From positions 1,240,501 to 1,304,500 of the forward strand of contig OY848928.1 in assembly GCA_963693285.1 (NCBI GenBank): a DNA stretch of 64,000 nucleotides, read 5' to 3'. Positions 47,501-58,918 of this stretch are shown piece by piece. Under the pieces are notes generated by a model. The model did not search any database. It was given only the letters and a program-made list of their open reading frames with translations, and was not told where the DNA came from. This DNA is from Xestospongia muta. Lineage: Eukaryota; Porifera; Demospongiae; Haplosclerida; Petrosiidae. The translations under genes were made by a program, and so were the position numbers. Within the stretch, counting starts at the first letter, position 1; each line of letters opens with the position of its first letter.

Positions 47501-50500
47501 TGTTCAAGAACATATATCTTCAACTCATAGTAAATAATGACACCATTGGGAATAAGTGGACTACTCCAATATACACAAACTGTACTACTGTTTAATATAA
47601 TGACTGTCATATTTTGTACTTGTTCTGGAACTGAAATTACTTAAGAGCCAATGTTTTTATTTATTATTATTAATTTACTTACTTCTCACAATAGTAGTAG
47701 CACTGTCTTTACCACATTGGTTACTTGTTACACAAGTATAATTTGTGCCATTTGTGTTATTAGCAGATACAGTAAGTTTGTGTCCTATTTCTGACTGTAG
47801 TACTCCATCTTTATACCATTGTCTAGTTACATTACTAACACCAGTTACCATATCACATATAATCATTAAAGTCCCACTGTCAAGATAGACATTTCCACCC
47901 ACATCAACAATATTTCTGTGATTGTTACCAGAACCCTTTCTAATAGCAGGAGTAGCTATATAGATATACAGTATATAATATAAATACAAAATTATCATCG
48001 TTTAAGATTTGTAAATATTACTGTACATGTGCTTCAGATACTGTAATGTATTATAGTATGGATAAGTTTAGTATGAGTCTTGGACCACTGTAGTATGAGT
48101 CAATTTAGTTGACTCTATATACAACAGTTTTAAGAAGTGATTTGCCAGAACTTAAAGTTGACATAATAACAAAGTTAGTGTATAGACAAACTCACTATTA
48201 CTGTTACTTAATATGTATGTTAAATTACATATAATAGTTGGAGTCACTGTAAAAGTGAATGATTCATTTCATTAAAAGTAATGTTACAAGTTTTTAAGTT
48301 TTCTTACTTACTTCTCACAATAGTAGTAGCACTATCTTCACCACATTGGTTACTTACTACACATGTGTAATTTGTGCCTTCATCATTAGCAGATATAGTG
48401 AGTTTAGTTCTTGATTGAGAATGTAGTACTTCATTTCTATACCATTGTCTGGTTATACCACTACCAGCTGAAAGTTCACATATTATCATTAAAGTGCTGC
48501 TATCGAGACAAGCATCTCCTCCCACGTCAACCATAATTCTGTTATTGCTACCAGAACCCTTTCTAATAACAGGAACACCTATGCAGAAATATAGTATATA
48601 ATATAAATGTAAAATTGGCATCATTTATGTTCAATAGTGTGAGCGTAATCTGAGCTTGTGACCACTGTAATATATGTCCGATTGTTAGTGTGAATAAACT
48701 TACACAATTCAATTGTTGCAGTACCAGTGTCATTGTGACAATCATTGATGCTCATACAAGTATAGGTTCCTATATCAGCTGATGTAGTGGTAAATGTTAG
48801 TGGTCTATTTATTGACATCCTTTCATTGGGACCACTTATCACATAACTATCAGCATATGAAGTGTCACAAGTTATTGTGACAACATCTCCTACAATAGAA
48901 CAAATCTTTCCTGCTATATTTGGAGAACATCGACCACCAGGAGGATTTCCTTGAATAGATGGTGTAACTGCATTCACCTTTGAATCTAAACAAGACACAA
49001 ACATATATATAATAATGTTTTACCATTCATTTCTTACTACTAATTTTATTGTAAATACAAAGCACTAATAATTATTCTTTAACCTACGATATTAGAAAAT
49101 TACTCATATATCATCATCAATACGATATTATACATTAGTAATAGAGACTAGATCTATGTAACAAAACATGTACACATCTACCTACTTAAGATAAGTTTAC
49201 TGGACTCGGTATCCATTCCAAATAGGTTTGAGAGAGTACAATTAATAATTGTGTTATGAGCCTTTAAATACACCAATTGTGCGTTAACAAATTGAAGTTC
49301 AGTGTCTCTTCCAGCTATACCATCAGGACTGGCTTGAGAATAAATGCCATCTAAACCTCCTTGTGTTACTCTTCTTCCATTTACAAAGAATGTGGCTGAA
49401 GGTTCTGGTATTATTGGATGAGTTTGAGCACACAGAATGGGTGTAAATGGTGGTGGTTGATCTAAGCAGACAGGTTGTCCAATTAGTACATATGTGGTAG
49501 AACCATTTGTGAACAATTTATTTCCTGTTGCAATAGTTGGAGAGTCACCTAATGTTTGAGTACATAATATAATAATTACTATTATACTTATATATAATAC
49601 ATTTAATTTAATAATATATAATATATAATTTATTAATATATTATGGAGAGATATTTTCTGACCTATAGTGTCCACAGTAGATGAAGAATTAGCACACCTC
49701 CTGAGAGTAGGCCCAAAAGGTTGCATTTGATCAAAACAAACTTTACAAGTGTAAATACCAGAGTTCCCCAGCCTCGCTTGAGAGGTAATAATTGGGTGTA
49801 AAATTTTTAACAAACTACCATCTGATGATACATAAATTCTATGTATGTGAAAGAGAGGAAGAGATCAAGTCATGCACAAACACATAAAACAATAACATAC
49901 CCATCAGTACTATTGGTAACTGTTTGTTGTGAATCATCAAAGGTACCATCTACTTTTATAACAAGAAGTAACCATTCAACCATTATATTAGAAACAGCGC
50001 CTCCTCCAGCCATAATAATTGCATCAATTCTTTGACTGCAGTTGAAGGTCAACATAACAGCAGGTTTAATTTTAATAACTTGTTCAGATTGATTATGGGG
50101 AAGCTCCACCGTCACAATACCAGCTAAAACAAAGAGGAAATATATAATATATATAACATCATAGTTAGTTACAATTAATGAATAGTCTGCCATCATCAGG
50201 GATTTCTAGGGGACCAGGCCAGGGATAATATTCAGTAGGAGCATTGAATGCCTATATACAAAATAAAATGATAATAATATAAGTATTGTTGTTATTATCT
50301 TAAGCAGACTTGGTTTCCAACAAATTTGCATGTGAAAGAATCATTTTTGCAAAACTCAATTACTCTTGCAATAGTCGAAGAATTATCTACAGTGTTTACA
50401 CAATACAATCATTAAATAAAAAAGAATATACTATAATTATATGAAATTATGATGTTGACACTTCTTGAAAGGACATACTAAATGAAAAACAAGGATATGA

Positions 50501-50805
50501 GAAAGGGCAAAATATAAAACAAAAACGCTTTTCTCAAAGTTGTATACTTGTATAATACACATATTTTACTGAAGCAATAAAAATGTGCATTAATAGTTTA
50601 TTGTGTTCGAATGTCACTTGCAAATGTACAATGATGTTGACATCAACTGATGAAATCAATATACTTACCAATAATGGTGATTGTTAGAGTATTGTGTACT
50701 TAATTAACTATAATACATATACTTACCACTACTTTGTTGTGAACATCTAAACTGAAGAGAAATGACAACAATCACCAAAGAAAAGAGCATCTTCATCTCT
50801 GTCAT
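43606..50805 (-). CDS. Receptor-type protein tyrosine phosphatase, Ig/FN3 ectodomain
   Basis: Predicted plasma-membrane enzyme that dephosphorylates phosphotyrosine. Exons: 50727-50805 (signal peptide), 50173-50251 (linker, frame doubtful), 49901-50123, 49663-49838, 49186-49548, 48704-48985, 48312-48578, 47683-47955 (Ig), 47433-47630, 47291-47386, 46921-47247 (FN3), 46753-46858 (TM), 46597-46682, 46362-46397, 46264-46302, 46175-46210, 45972-46037, 45813-45925, 45679-45763, 45553-45629, 45467-45503, 45328-45416, 45153-45281, 44801-45097, 44603-44746 (D1), 44483-44560, 44314-44436, 44131-44256, 43926-44083, 43740-43875, 43606-43689 (D2). D1 has [29 protein letters not shown] and [12 protein letters not shown]. 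The head is the same as in the GPCR starting at 31849. The linker exon is 79 nt rather than 75, so direct joining to exon 1 breaks the frame. Skipping it, or using a candidate exon at 50310-50386, restores it. Confidence 0.82.
44603..45763 (-). other. PTP D1 catalytic domain
   Basis: Carries all catalytic motifs in order: [25 protein letters not shown]-type, [15 protein letters not shown], the WPD loop (general acid Asp), the [10 protein letters not shown] phosphate-binding loop with nucleophilic Cys and Arg, and the Q-containing [14 protein letters not shown]. It should be an active tyrosine phosphatase. Confidence 0.85.
45813..46397 (-). other. Tandem tyrosine-motif micro-exons in juxtamembrane region
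   Basis: Between TM and D1 lie 36-, 39-, 36- and 66-nt exons, all phase 1-1, encoding [37 protein letters not shown] and DEPYENIEV, followed by a 113-nt exon with [12 protein letters not shown]. Each short exon has one Tyr in an acidic context. YENI fits the pYxN pattern of Grb2-type SH2 domains, from general knowledge. Confidence 0.7.
46753..47630 (-). other. FN3 modules and transmembrane helix of the phosphatase
   Basis: FN3 one is split over 47433-47630 and 47291-47386 ([35 protein letters not shown]). FN3 two is 46921-47247 ([33 protein letters not shown]). The TM helix is in 46753-46858 ([20 protein letters not shown]). Confidence 0.8.
50310..50386 (-). other. Candidate extra exon, truncated copy of an Ig exon
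   Basis: Preceded by an ACTGTAG acceptor and followed by GTCTGC. It reads [12 protein letters not shown] and VGNQ, resembling the start of exon 49186-49548 (SPTIARGNEL). Its phases (1 in, 0 out) are exactly what the 79-nt linker exon 50173-50251 needs. The weak donor keeps this tentative. Confidence 0.3.
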
Positions 50806-50870
50806 TTTTATTGACAGATGTACAGCAGACCAGATCAAAAAAAAATAATAGTCTACTATATACATTTGAC
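50806..50870 (-). promoter_or_regulatory. Putative core promoter, head-gene type
   Basis: TATA-like GTATATAGTAG near 50853-50866, ACTATTA, and CTGCTGTACATCTG just before the ATG, as at the two sister starts. Confidence 0.4.
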
Positions 50871-50960
50871 TTACTCCAAAGAAAAGATAATAATTGATAT
50901 TTTAGATAAAGTAATCACTAATACACTAATACTAATAGTCTACTATATACATATTACTTA

Positions 50961-51192
50961 CACTGTAAAAGCGATTGGTTGATTTAACCATTATTAGGTG
51001 GTTGCAATTGCAAACCTAATTATGTCGAAAAGTAATCATAATACTGTTTTCATTACTAATGTACTACTGCTTATGTAGCTACAAAATCATCAATCTCATA
51101 GTACATCAATAATCAAAATAGTATGTTTATATTTCGCATATGCATTTGTATAATTTTATATTAGTTAAATAAACCTATCAATTCTTACAGTG
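50961..51192. mobile_element. MITE, same family as 18886-19125
   Basis: Bounded by CACTGTAAAAGCGATTGGTT and AAACCTATC..CTTACAGTG, with TA immediately outside both ends (a possible TA target duplication). The interior is palindromic around GTAGCTACA and shares CATTACTAATGTACTA-type arms with the first copy. Confidence 0.75.
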
Positions 51193-51535
51193 TACTTTGC
51201 ATGAAAATAAATTAATGATATTTTTGAAAAGGTGATCAATCACAAGTTAATACTGGTATAGATAGACAAGTCTATGTGTTTATATATATATTCTTTTAAA
51301 CTAGATAGGCTAAGTAATAACTCACTAGTGACTATACAAGGTGCTATTTAAACATAAGACTATAAGTAAACATCCAATAATGGAAATATGTTATTCATAC
51401 ATTGTACACTTATCAATGAGTACACACCACATATTATTTAATATATGATATACATCAATTAATCAAGTGATCGTTTGAACAAAATAAGCTATTTATACAT
51501 TAATATTTTAAATTGATAATTTAAAAGTATGTGGA

Positions 51536-51930
51536 CACTCAAACACTCATTACTGATGACGTCACATGTTGTTTATGAATTATCTACTATTAGACTAAGT
51601 AAACACTCATTACTGATCATATCACATGTTGTTTATGCATTATCTACTATTAGACTAAGTGAACACTCATTACTTAAAATATCACATGTTGTTTATGCAT
51701 TATCTACTATTAGACTAAGTGAACACTCATTACTGATCATATCACATATTGTTTATGCATTATCTACTATTAGACTAAGTGAACAGTCATTACTGATCAT
51801 ATCACATGTTGTTTATGTATTATCTACTATTAGACTAAGTGAACACTCATTACTGATCATATCACATGTTGTTTATGCATTATCTAGTATTACATTAAGT
51901 GAACACTCATCATTCAACATTTTTACAGTT
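51536..51930. repeat. 60-bp minisatellite, about 6.5 copies
   Basis: Exact 60-bp register, same unit as at 4896-5125 but longer and more homogeneous. A long open frame across it on the plus strand is an artefact of the period. Confidence 0.95.
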
Positions 51931-52084
51931 GTTTCAAATAAGCTGCAGTTGTTAAAACAAGCTTTAGAGTTACCTCATGTATTTAAACCTAGCCAGTCCC
52001 TTTTCAAATTTTTAAAATGGGCCAAGCTAGTTCAACATTAGTATAGTAGTATACTAATGTACCCTATATTCTTCAACTAATGGA

Positions 52085-52310
52085 TCTTTCCTCAGTTGCT
52101 TTCAACATCTCCATAACAGTTAGTAAGTCCAATATTTTTAAATACAAAATTAATATATGGTTACAGTATTTACTATACTTCAATACAACATCATAAGTTT
52201 AATAGGGCTAAAAAAGTCTTTAGTCACTTTCTAATATGCTCCACCCTTAGACTATCCACATTCTCTCATCACTTTAAAAACAAGAATGACATATGGTGGC
52301 TATGTAAATC
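52085..52310. other. Third copy of part of the unknown repeated block
   Basis: Matches parts of 5930-6190 (CAGTTGCTTTCAACATCTCC; TTAGACTATCCACATTCTCT). It continues the homology between the 4.7-6.4 kb and 50.8-52.3 kb flanks. Confidence 0.45.
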
Positions 52311-52329
52311 CTCACCATAAATTAATAAT

Positions 52330-53390
52330 ATAAAAAACAAAACATTACGTCAATCATAAGTTGGTGTACAAGTAAACTAACTTACATTGTCATTACACAA
52401 TAATACAATACTTTTACTCTCTTGTTCCCATATCATTCTCCAGAAAGTCAGGAAAGAGAGAGAGACAGAGTGATGTTCAGTAGTTATATTGTCATTTAAT
52501 ACTCTTATTTGAGTCATTGTTTTGTGGAGTTTTGTTGTTTGATGTTATTTACTAGTTAGTTGTTGACTGTGAGTTTTTGTTGCAACTGCTTATGTGCTGG
52601 TCATTTCAACAATAGTAGGTAGTTTATATTCCCATTATATACCTTGATTTCACTTTTAAGAACTGTTGAGACATTTTAACAAACGAACAGAAGTTCTTCA
52701 CATTAATATTGTGACCAATATTATGATAATAGACCATTATTTCATATGTATGTTCTATGTTTTACAATCATAGTATGTTAATTAATAACTCATTGTACCT
52801 TCAAGTGAGGAATGATGTTTGACATCAGATTCAACAGTAACTTCAATGTTTTCGCACAGCACATCTAGAATGATAATGAATAAATTTAATTTGTATATCT
52901 ACAATAGTATATAATAATCCATTAATTGTACAATGATAGATACAATTATTATATACACTTTATATTATATAATGTAGCAAATAAAGGTTGATATAGCCTA
53001 TGTATACAGACTCTATAGAGTCAAATATGTTATTATGTAGCATGTAATTGCTGCTATAACCAACAATACATTATATAACCAGACTCTACATACAAAATAT
53101 ATTGTTGCACATGTACAACTAACCATCCTTTAACTCAATGTCTTTATTTTCACACGTCCCATTTTCTTTCTGTTTGATAATATTTTTATGATGAAATCTA
53201 AACTTTAGACTACAGAATAAGAACATAAGTTAAACACAACAGAACACATCAACTTCAAATTACATTAGTATTGCTGTACATACTATCATGACAAGTATTA
53301 CTGCTGTATAAACTGAGCTCCCAATTATTGTTATAGGATACCTTGAAGACATTATTATAGTCATTGTTATTGTTAAGGGGTTGTCATAGT
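52330..53390 (-). pseudogene. Phosphatase intracellular remnant
   Basis: Pieces of the phosphatase in gene order: D2 exon part (52370-52445, like 44290-44365), a sliver near 52610-52635 (like 45350), 52640-52750 (45810-45925), 52798-52868 (45972-46037), 53123-53212 (46597-46682) and 53262-53360 (TM exon). Introns are retained and the D1 catalytic exons are missing. The reading frames are interrupted. Confidence 0.75.
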
Positions 53391-53399
53391 TACTGTTAG

Positions 53400-53865
53400 A
53401 TTACTTGATTGAATTGTTCCAGTTGACTAGACAGGGATACCATCCAACAGAAAAACAGCATTTCTATTGTTGATAAAAAAGGAATCGTACACCAGAAATG
53501 AAGTCTTTGTATTTCGAAATAGAGTATCCTCAAAACCTCTATCTCCAATACGAATAACTCGATCAATAGGTGAATAAATAGATGAACCAACTTGTAGAAG
53601 TTTAGAAGACAACGAATAGCTCACTGCTCCAGCAGCATTGTTTAAAACAGTAGATGTTATAATGATAGCTCCTTGTGTAAAAAACTCAGTTAAATGAGAC
53701 ATTCCCTCCACTGATCATGCTAACACGAAATTGAGAACCAAGAGTTTTGAATAGGTTAGCATTTAAAGTATTGTGTATTAAATATGATTATGTTTGTCAC
53801 TGTATTGTCATTGGCTACTTGAATGTTAACTATTGAGGAGGTGTTGACCTAGATAATGAAATATA
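53400..53865 (-). pseudogene. Fragment of the GPCR 1 beta-repeat exon
   Basis: Two pieces match the 2.2-kb exon of GPCR 1: 53448-53765 (like 16255-16570) and 53768-53850 (like 16978-17055). The part between is deleted. The first piece keeps an open stretch (SKLLQVGSSIYSPIDRVIRI) but it is flanked by deletions. Confidence 0.8.
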
Positions 53866-55010
53866 ATAGTAATAGTTTGAGGATTGTCTCTTGGTTTTGC
53901 TGTTTGTATCATGATGAAGCCATAAATAAAGGACTCACCCCATTAATGCATTATTGATATAAAGCAGCCAAAGTCAGTAATAAAGGAATGAATAAAAGGT
54001 AGTTTATTCTGTCAATACTGATATATTTTCACTTAAAAAGCATTGTGATATTTTGACCAAGGTCTTACTTACCATAGGCTAATCAACACGATTTAAGCCC
54101 AATACTGAGTTACCACAAAGCCAAACCTAGTATAACTCAACATTGTTCCTTTCCTTTTTCCCATTGTCATCCTTACACTTTTCATTTTTTCAATTCTTTT
54201 TTTAATTGCTGGTTTTCATTCTTTAAAGGTATATGCAAGTATACCTAGTTTGACATAAGAGTAAAGAATCATTTATCTGGTCAGAGATATTTTACAATAG
54301 GAAGTGCCTAAAGGTACAACAGGAAGCCACACCCACTGTATATGGTTAACAGTTAGGCTTTAGGGGGTGGAGTTCAGTATAATACACAATGAGCCATGTA
54401 CTTCCTGCCAGACCACCCTTTAGAATATAACATTTCCACAGCTGTAATTTTTAATCTAGCAGATTATTGGTAACCCAATCGCCATTAGCTCAAAACAGAA
54501 CCATAACTATAGTAGTTGTAGGTTTGAATGAGTTATGTAATCCTTGACAGAATAGTTTGCTACTCCAAGTCATTGCAGCAGCTACAGTCACTTTTCCAGT
54601 AATAAACCACTGTATTGGGAGTAAAATGGATGAGAAACAGATGACCTCAATTCATGTGTTCACATGGTGCTATTATAGTCTTGCGTAGCCAGCCCCTCAG
54701 GGAGGAGGGGCTGGCTATACGAGACTAGTGCTATTCGTGAGCATGCTAAGGTTTAATTATTACTAATTAGAGTCATATAAATAATTATTAATATTAATTA
54801 ATTTATAAAGTGTACAAACATTCCCATTTCATCACTTTCTTGAAAGAAAGCAATGAGAAAGCAATGACAGAGCAGGTCCATATCACAATAGCATTAATCA
54901 ACCACTATCTTTTAAATACTTAGCTTGATGAATGAAATTATACCTTGAACTTTGACAATAGCCCATTATTTTGTGATACACTTATTCACTACATTAGCAA
55001 TGAGAAAAGC
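53866..55010. other. Copy of GPCR 1 intron 5, then deletion junction
   Basis: 53925-55010 matches 17150-18245. Near 55010 it jumps to sequence matching 20100 (5' flank of GPCR 1). The whole stretch with exons 1-5 of GPCR 1 is therefore missing here. Confidence 0.7.
54675..54727. mobile_element. 53-bp palindromic MITE with 8-bp target duplication
   Basis: Arms TAGTCTTGCGTAGCCAGCC/CCTC and their near-perfect inverse around a six-base loop. It is flanked by GTGCTATT at 54667-54674 and again at 54728-54735. The paralogous intron at about 17900-17925 has a single GTGCTATT and no insert, giving an empty site. An 8-bp duplication is typical of hAT-type transposition. Confidence 0.9.
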
Positions 55011-55586
55011 AGGGGTTTAAAAGAAGCCATAAAACATTCAAAGCTTTAATTTAACTATTAATACGCCACAGGAAGTGCATACTACAATGAAAAATTTATA
55101 CTACACCCCAGACACTAATCCTAAACATTAGAACCTAAATGTATTAATTTCACATTGGAGTATGTACTTCCTGTGTCGTCCCAATACGTAAATTTTATTT
55201 ACATTTCAATAACTACTTTTGAGCAGTGATATGTTATTTATATAGGAAGTCTTTACTTCTAAAATTAGAATGCTTGTTTGTAGTGTTTGAAGTGTGCTTC
55301 CATTGTATTGGAGAACTTAGGCTCTATTAAGTTAGACCCTCCTCTTTCCTGATGGATGTAAAACAAAGAGGAGGATCTAACTAGATAGACTATGGCTCAG
55401 TGTTCTTAGTTAAGTTTTAGTATATATATTCAAAGAAACTTTTTCTAGATAAAACAATTAAATTGAGCTACAACTTTCAAATGAAACAGCACATGTTTGA
55501 AACAAAACTACACTAGATCTAACATAACAAGGTTGCTTTAGCATAACACAATACAAAAACAAATGAAATTGTTTGTTTTTGAAAAC
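55011..55586. other. 3' flank of GPCR 3
   Basis: Nearly identical to 20100-20680. Nothing coding seen. Confidence 0.6.
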
Positions 55587-57188
55587 TTATGATTGATATT
55601 GCTCTCCTTCTTCTCTTTGTACTTTTTTAATTTCATCTACTTCATCATCTTTAGTGAAAGATGTTTCAACTGACAGATCACCTTTTATCTCTTTACCAAT
55701 CTCCATATTGTCTAGTGCTATGGTAGAAGATGGGAGACATTCACTTTCTTTCTCTACATTCAATTGAAGAATTCCAGCACCCTTCTCTAAAGTGCTATCA
55801 TCATGTCCATGTATCTTGACAGCTGTTCTAGATGTTGCACCTAAACTACTAACACCAGCATCTCTTTTTTGATGTTTATTGGATGATTTAGATAATGTTA
55901 TTTCATGAATATCTTTGCCTGTGATATTGAAGAACCATTGTTTCCAATTATTTCTAACTTCATTTGAACGAAGGCATTGCATTATAAAAATGAACAGACC
56001 ATGGAAGGCAGTGACAATCACAAACAATGCAGCAAAGAGATCTCGTACTGTCTTGTTGGTGTAGATATCTTGAGTAGCTAACAGTCCAATACCCCATCCT
56101 AACCCAAACAAGACTGATAATGTTACTGCTATTATCATTTGTTGGCAAATATTGTCTTTCTTTGATCTGACATCTCTTACATGAGGTTGAAAGGTTTTAT
56201 GTACAAGAGAGACAACGATGATAAAAAAGATCACCCAATTGAACAAGTATATGATCAGAAATGGAACTATCATACCAATATAGTAAGGCTCATTAAAGGC
56301 TCGACAACTATGTATAAAAACACAAACATTTTTTTAATAAACTAGAAAATTAAACTACTTACAAATGATCACTCAAGTAGTTTTTGTAGTTGGGAGCAAA
56401 ACAGAACAAAACAATAAAGAATGGAGTAACTATAATAATAAGATATCACAATTAATATTATAGTCAAGTATGACATTAAGTACTGACCCCAAGATGAAAT
56501 CATAGCTTTCAATACAAAATGATGAATTTTTCTTCCAAGAATAATTACCAAATTCATATACAAGTTAATAGCTTCAGCAGCCATGATCATGAATGTTACT
56601 AAGAAGAAATACTGCAATAAAGCAGCTGTAAAGGCACAGAGACCTGGGACAGTTCGACTATGGACAGCAAAAATAAAGGTAATGTAGAGACCCATCAAAG
56701 CAAAACAGAAGTTAAGAAGAAGTTGTCCGTGATCAGAAGTACGTAGTTTTCTAATAACAATATATTGTAATAAAGTGTTTATAAATCTACAGTTTACTTG
56801 TTAAGGAGATATGAGATGATTGTAAGAGTCAGACAAAAGAGGGAGACAATGATACCAATATAAGTCACTGAATCTAACAACAATGTCAGTCCTGTTTTCT
56901 CAGTTGTTTCATCAATAACAGGAGATACATCCTACATTATCACAATAATGATAATGTTCATTATATTATTCCTTATCAACTAACCAATAATATAGCAAAA
57001 CTAGTAAGATGATTACATTCACAGATAACCTCTGTTTCATTATTAGTAATGTTATGACATCCTTCATTTGACCACTCTCCATATCCATCTTTAAACAAGA
57101 TACAAATAAACCTCAGCTAGTATACTCTGAACTTACTATCTAAAGATTGATTCCAAAATGAACATACTGGAGATGATCCATTTACATT
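55587..57188 (-). other. GPS and 7TM region of GPCR 3
   Basis: Same exon sizes as GPCR 2 (52, 104, 134, 263, 67 nt and the last exon). The GPS ends CECNHLTSF. The tail ends EEGEQYQS. Confidence 0.85.
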
Positions 57189-58845
57189 CTGAAACAAGGA
57201 AAAGTAGATAAAGCATCACAGTTAAATTAGTCCTGTCTACTTACTGAATTAATCAAAAAATTAAGATTTACTGGTGGATTAAGTGATCTTAAAGTATCTT
57301 TCCAGACAACACTAGTTGAGATCACAACACTACCAACCTCTAGAAAGTTATTATTCCTTCGCAGGAATAGAGAGTCAGTGGTAAAGACTGAATGAGTAAT
57401 TCTAGTATTATTAATAACATTTTGAAGTGTATTTAGTAAATTATTTGGCAAATTTATAGCTGCTGTAGTTGGTTGTTGACTACCCATTCCAAACACCAAA
57501 TCATTGGAGGTGAGAGTTTTATTTCCATCTGTAAACCCTCTATAATTTACACTGAATGTTTGACCAAATTGTTTGAATTCTTCTATATCCACTTGTTGTA
57601 TAGATACAGCAAATGATTTCTGTGTAATTATCACAGGTTCAGAAAAATTTGTGATTGGAATATTCTCCACAACTGATTCAATGGCTTCTAAAATTCTAAA
57701 CAGAAACATAATATAGAGTATATCTTTTATTATCTTTGAACTAACTTAGCTGATGTATTGGATGTTTCTTGACTATCCTGTAAAGTATCTTTATCAACAT
57801 CTAAAATATTGTCCACAATTTTCAAAAATGTTGTAGAGAGCTAAATGTTAATGACAATAGTCACATGATCATATTAAGGTTTTTCATACAGTAAGATTCC
57901 CTGCAGTATCTTGAACAGCTGTTAACAGTATACTTACACTTGCTGCTACTTCAGTAGAACCTAATTTGTTACTGTTGCTTGTGAGGCTCTCCAGTTGATC
58001 CAGCTTTTCTGCAACAGGAATCTAAAAAGAAGTCAAAGTATATTATTAATATTTACATGTAATTAATTAACATTTCTTAGCTGACATATTTCACGAGCTA
58101 AATCACTAAAATTACAAGCTGCTAGATTTGGTTCAAACCAGATAGCTTCATTTACAAAGTCTCCTCCACAATATCGAGTAGCTTGAAATATTCCTTCTCC
58201 TTTTGAATCTTTATTTCCACAAGGACAGCTCACTACAGCTTGTACTCCAACATTAGTTTCAGGCCATGAAATAGTGATAGTGAGATCTTGTCTACCAGTA
58301 TGTGATGGTATAAAAGTACTGTTAGCTGGACAACCATCTGATAATAAAGAGACACACAAATATCATTGTGCTAGATGTATGTCATACCAAATCTATCCAT
58401 TTCAATTACTGAGATATTTATTTTAAAATATTCATTTAGTGCAGCCATTTGATGTTGCACTCTATCTCTGAGTTGTTCTGAGTCTCTATTGTTTGTTACA
58501 AAAGTAATAACAATAGGAACTGTATAAAGCTGTGCAGTATAACTGTATATGAGATATGAGATCACAGTGTCATTATAGTCTGTAATAGAAGCTCACTTTA
58601 TTGTAGATGAATCAAGAATCTCCACAAAGAAAAAGGAGCCATTAGGTAAATTACTACCAGTAAGGTAGTTATTGCTCTATAGTAAAGACAATTTATATAT
58701 ATGTACTAATGTGTAGTACCTGAAGAATAATAGTAGAGATTATTTCTGATGTTGTCTGATTAGTTGCCTCATAATAGTCTTTTGGTAGTTGTAGTTCACC
58801 TCTATATTGAACAACATCTGTGTTTGCAATTAAATGGAAGATGTC

Positions 58846-58918
<73 letters not shown>

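Noticed and set aside
51529..52041. 170-residue open frame on the plus strand
   Set aside because: It is the 60-bp minisatellite read in a frame that happens to lack stops; repetitive peptide, no splice or paralogue support.
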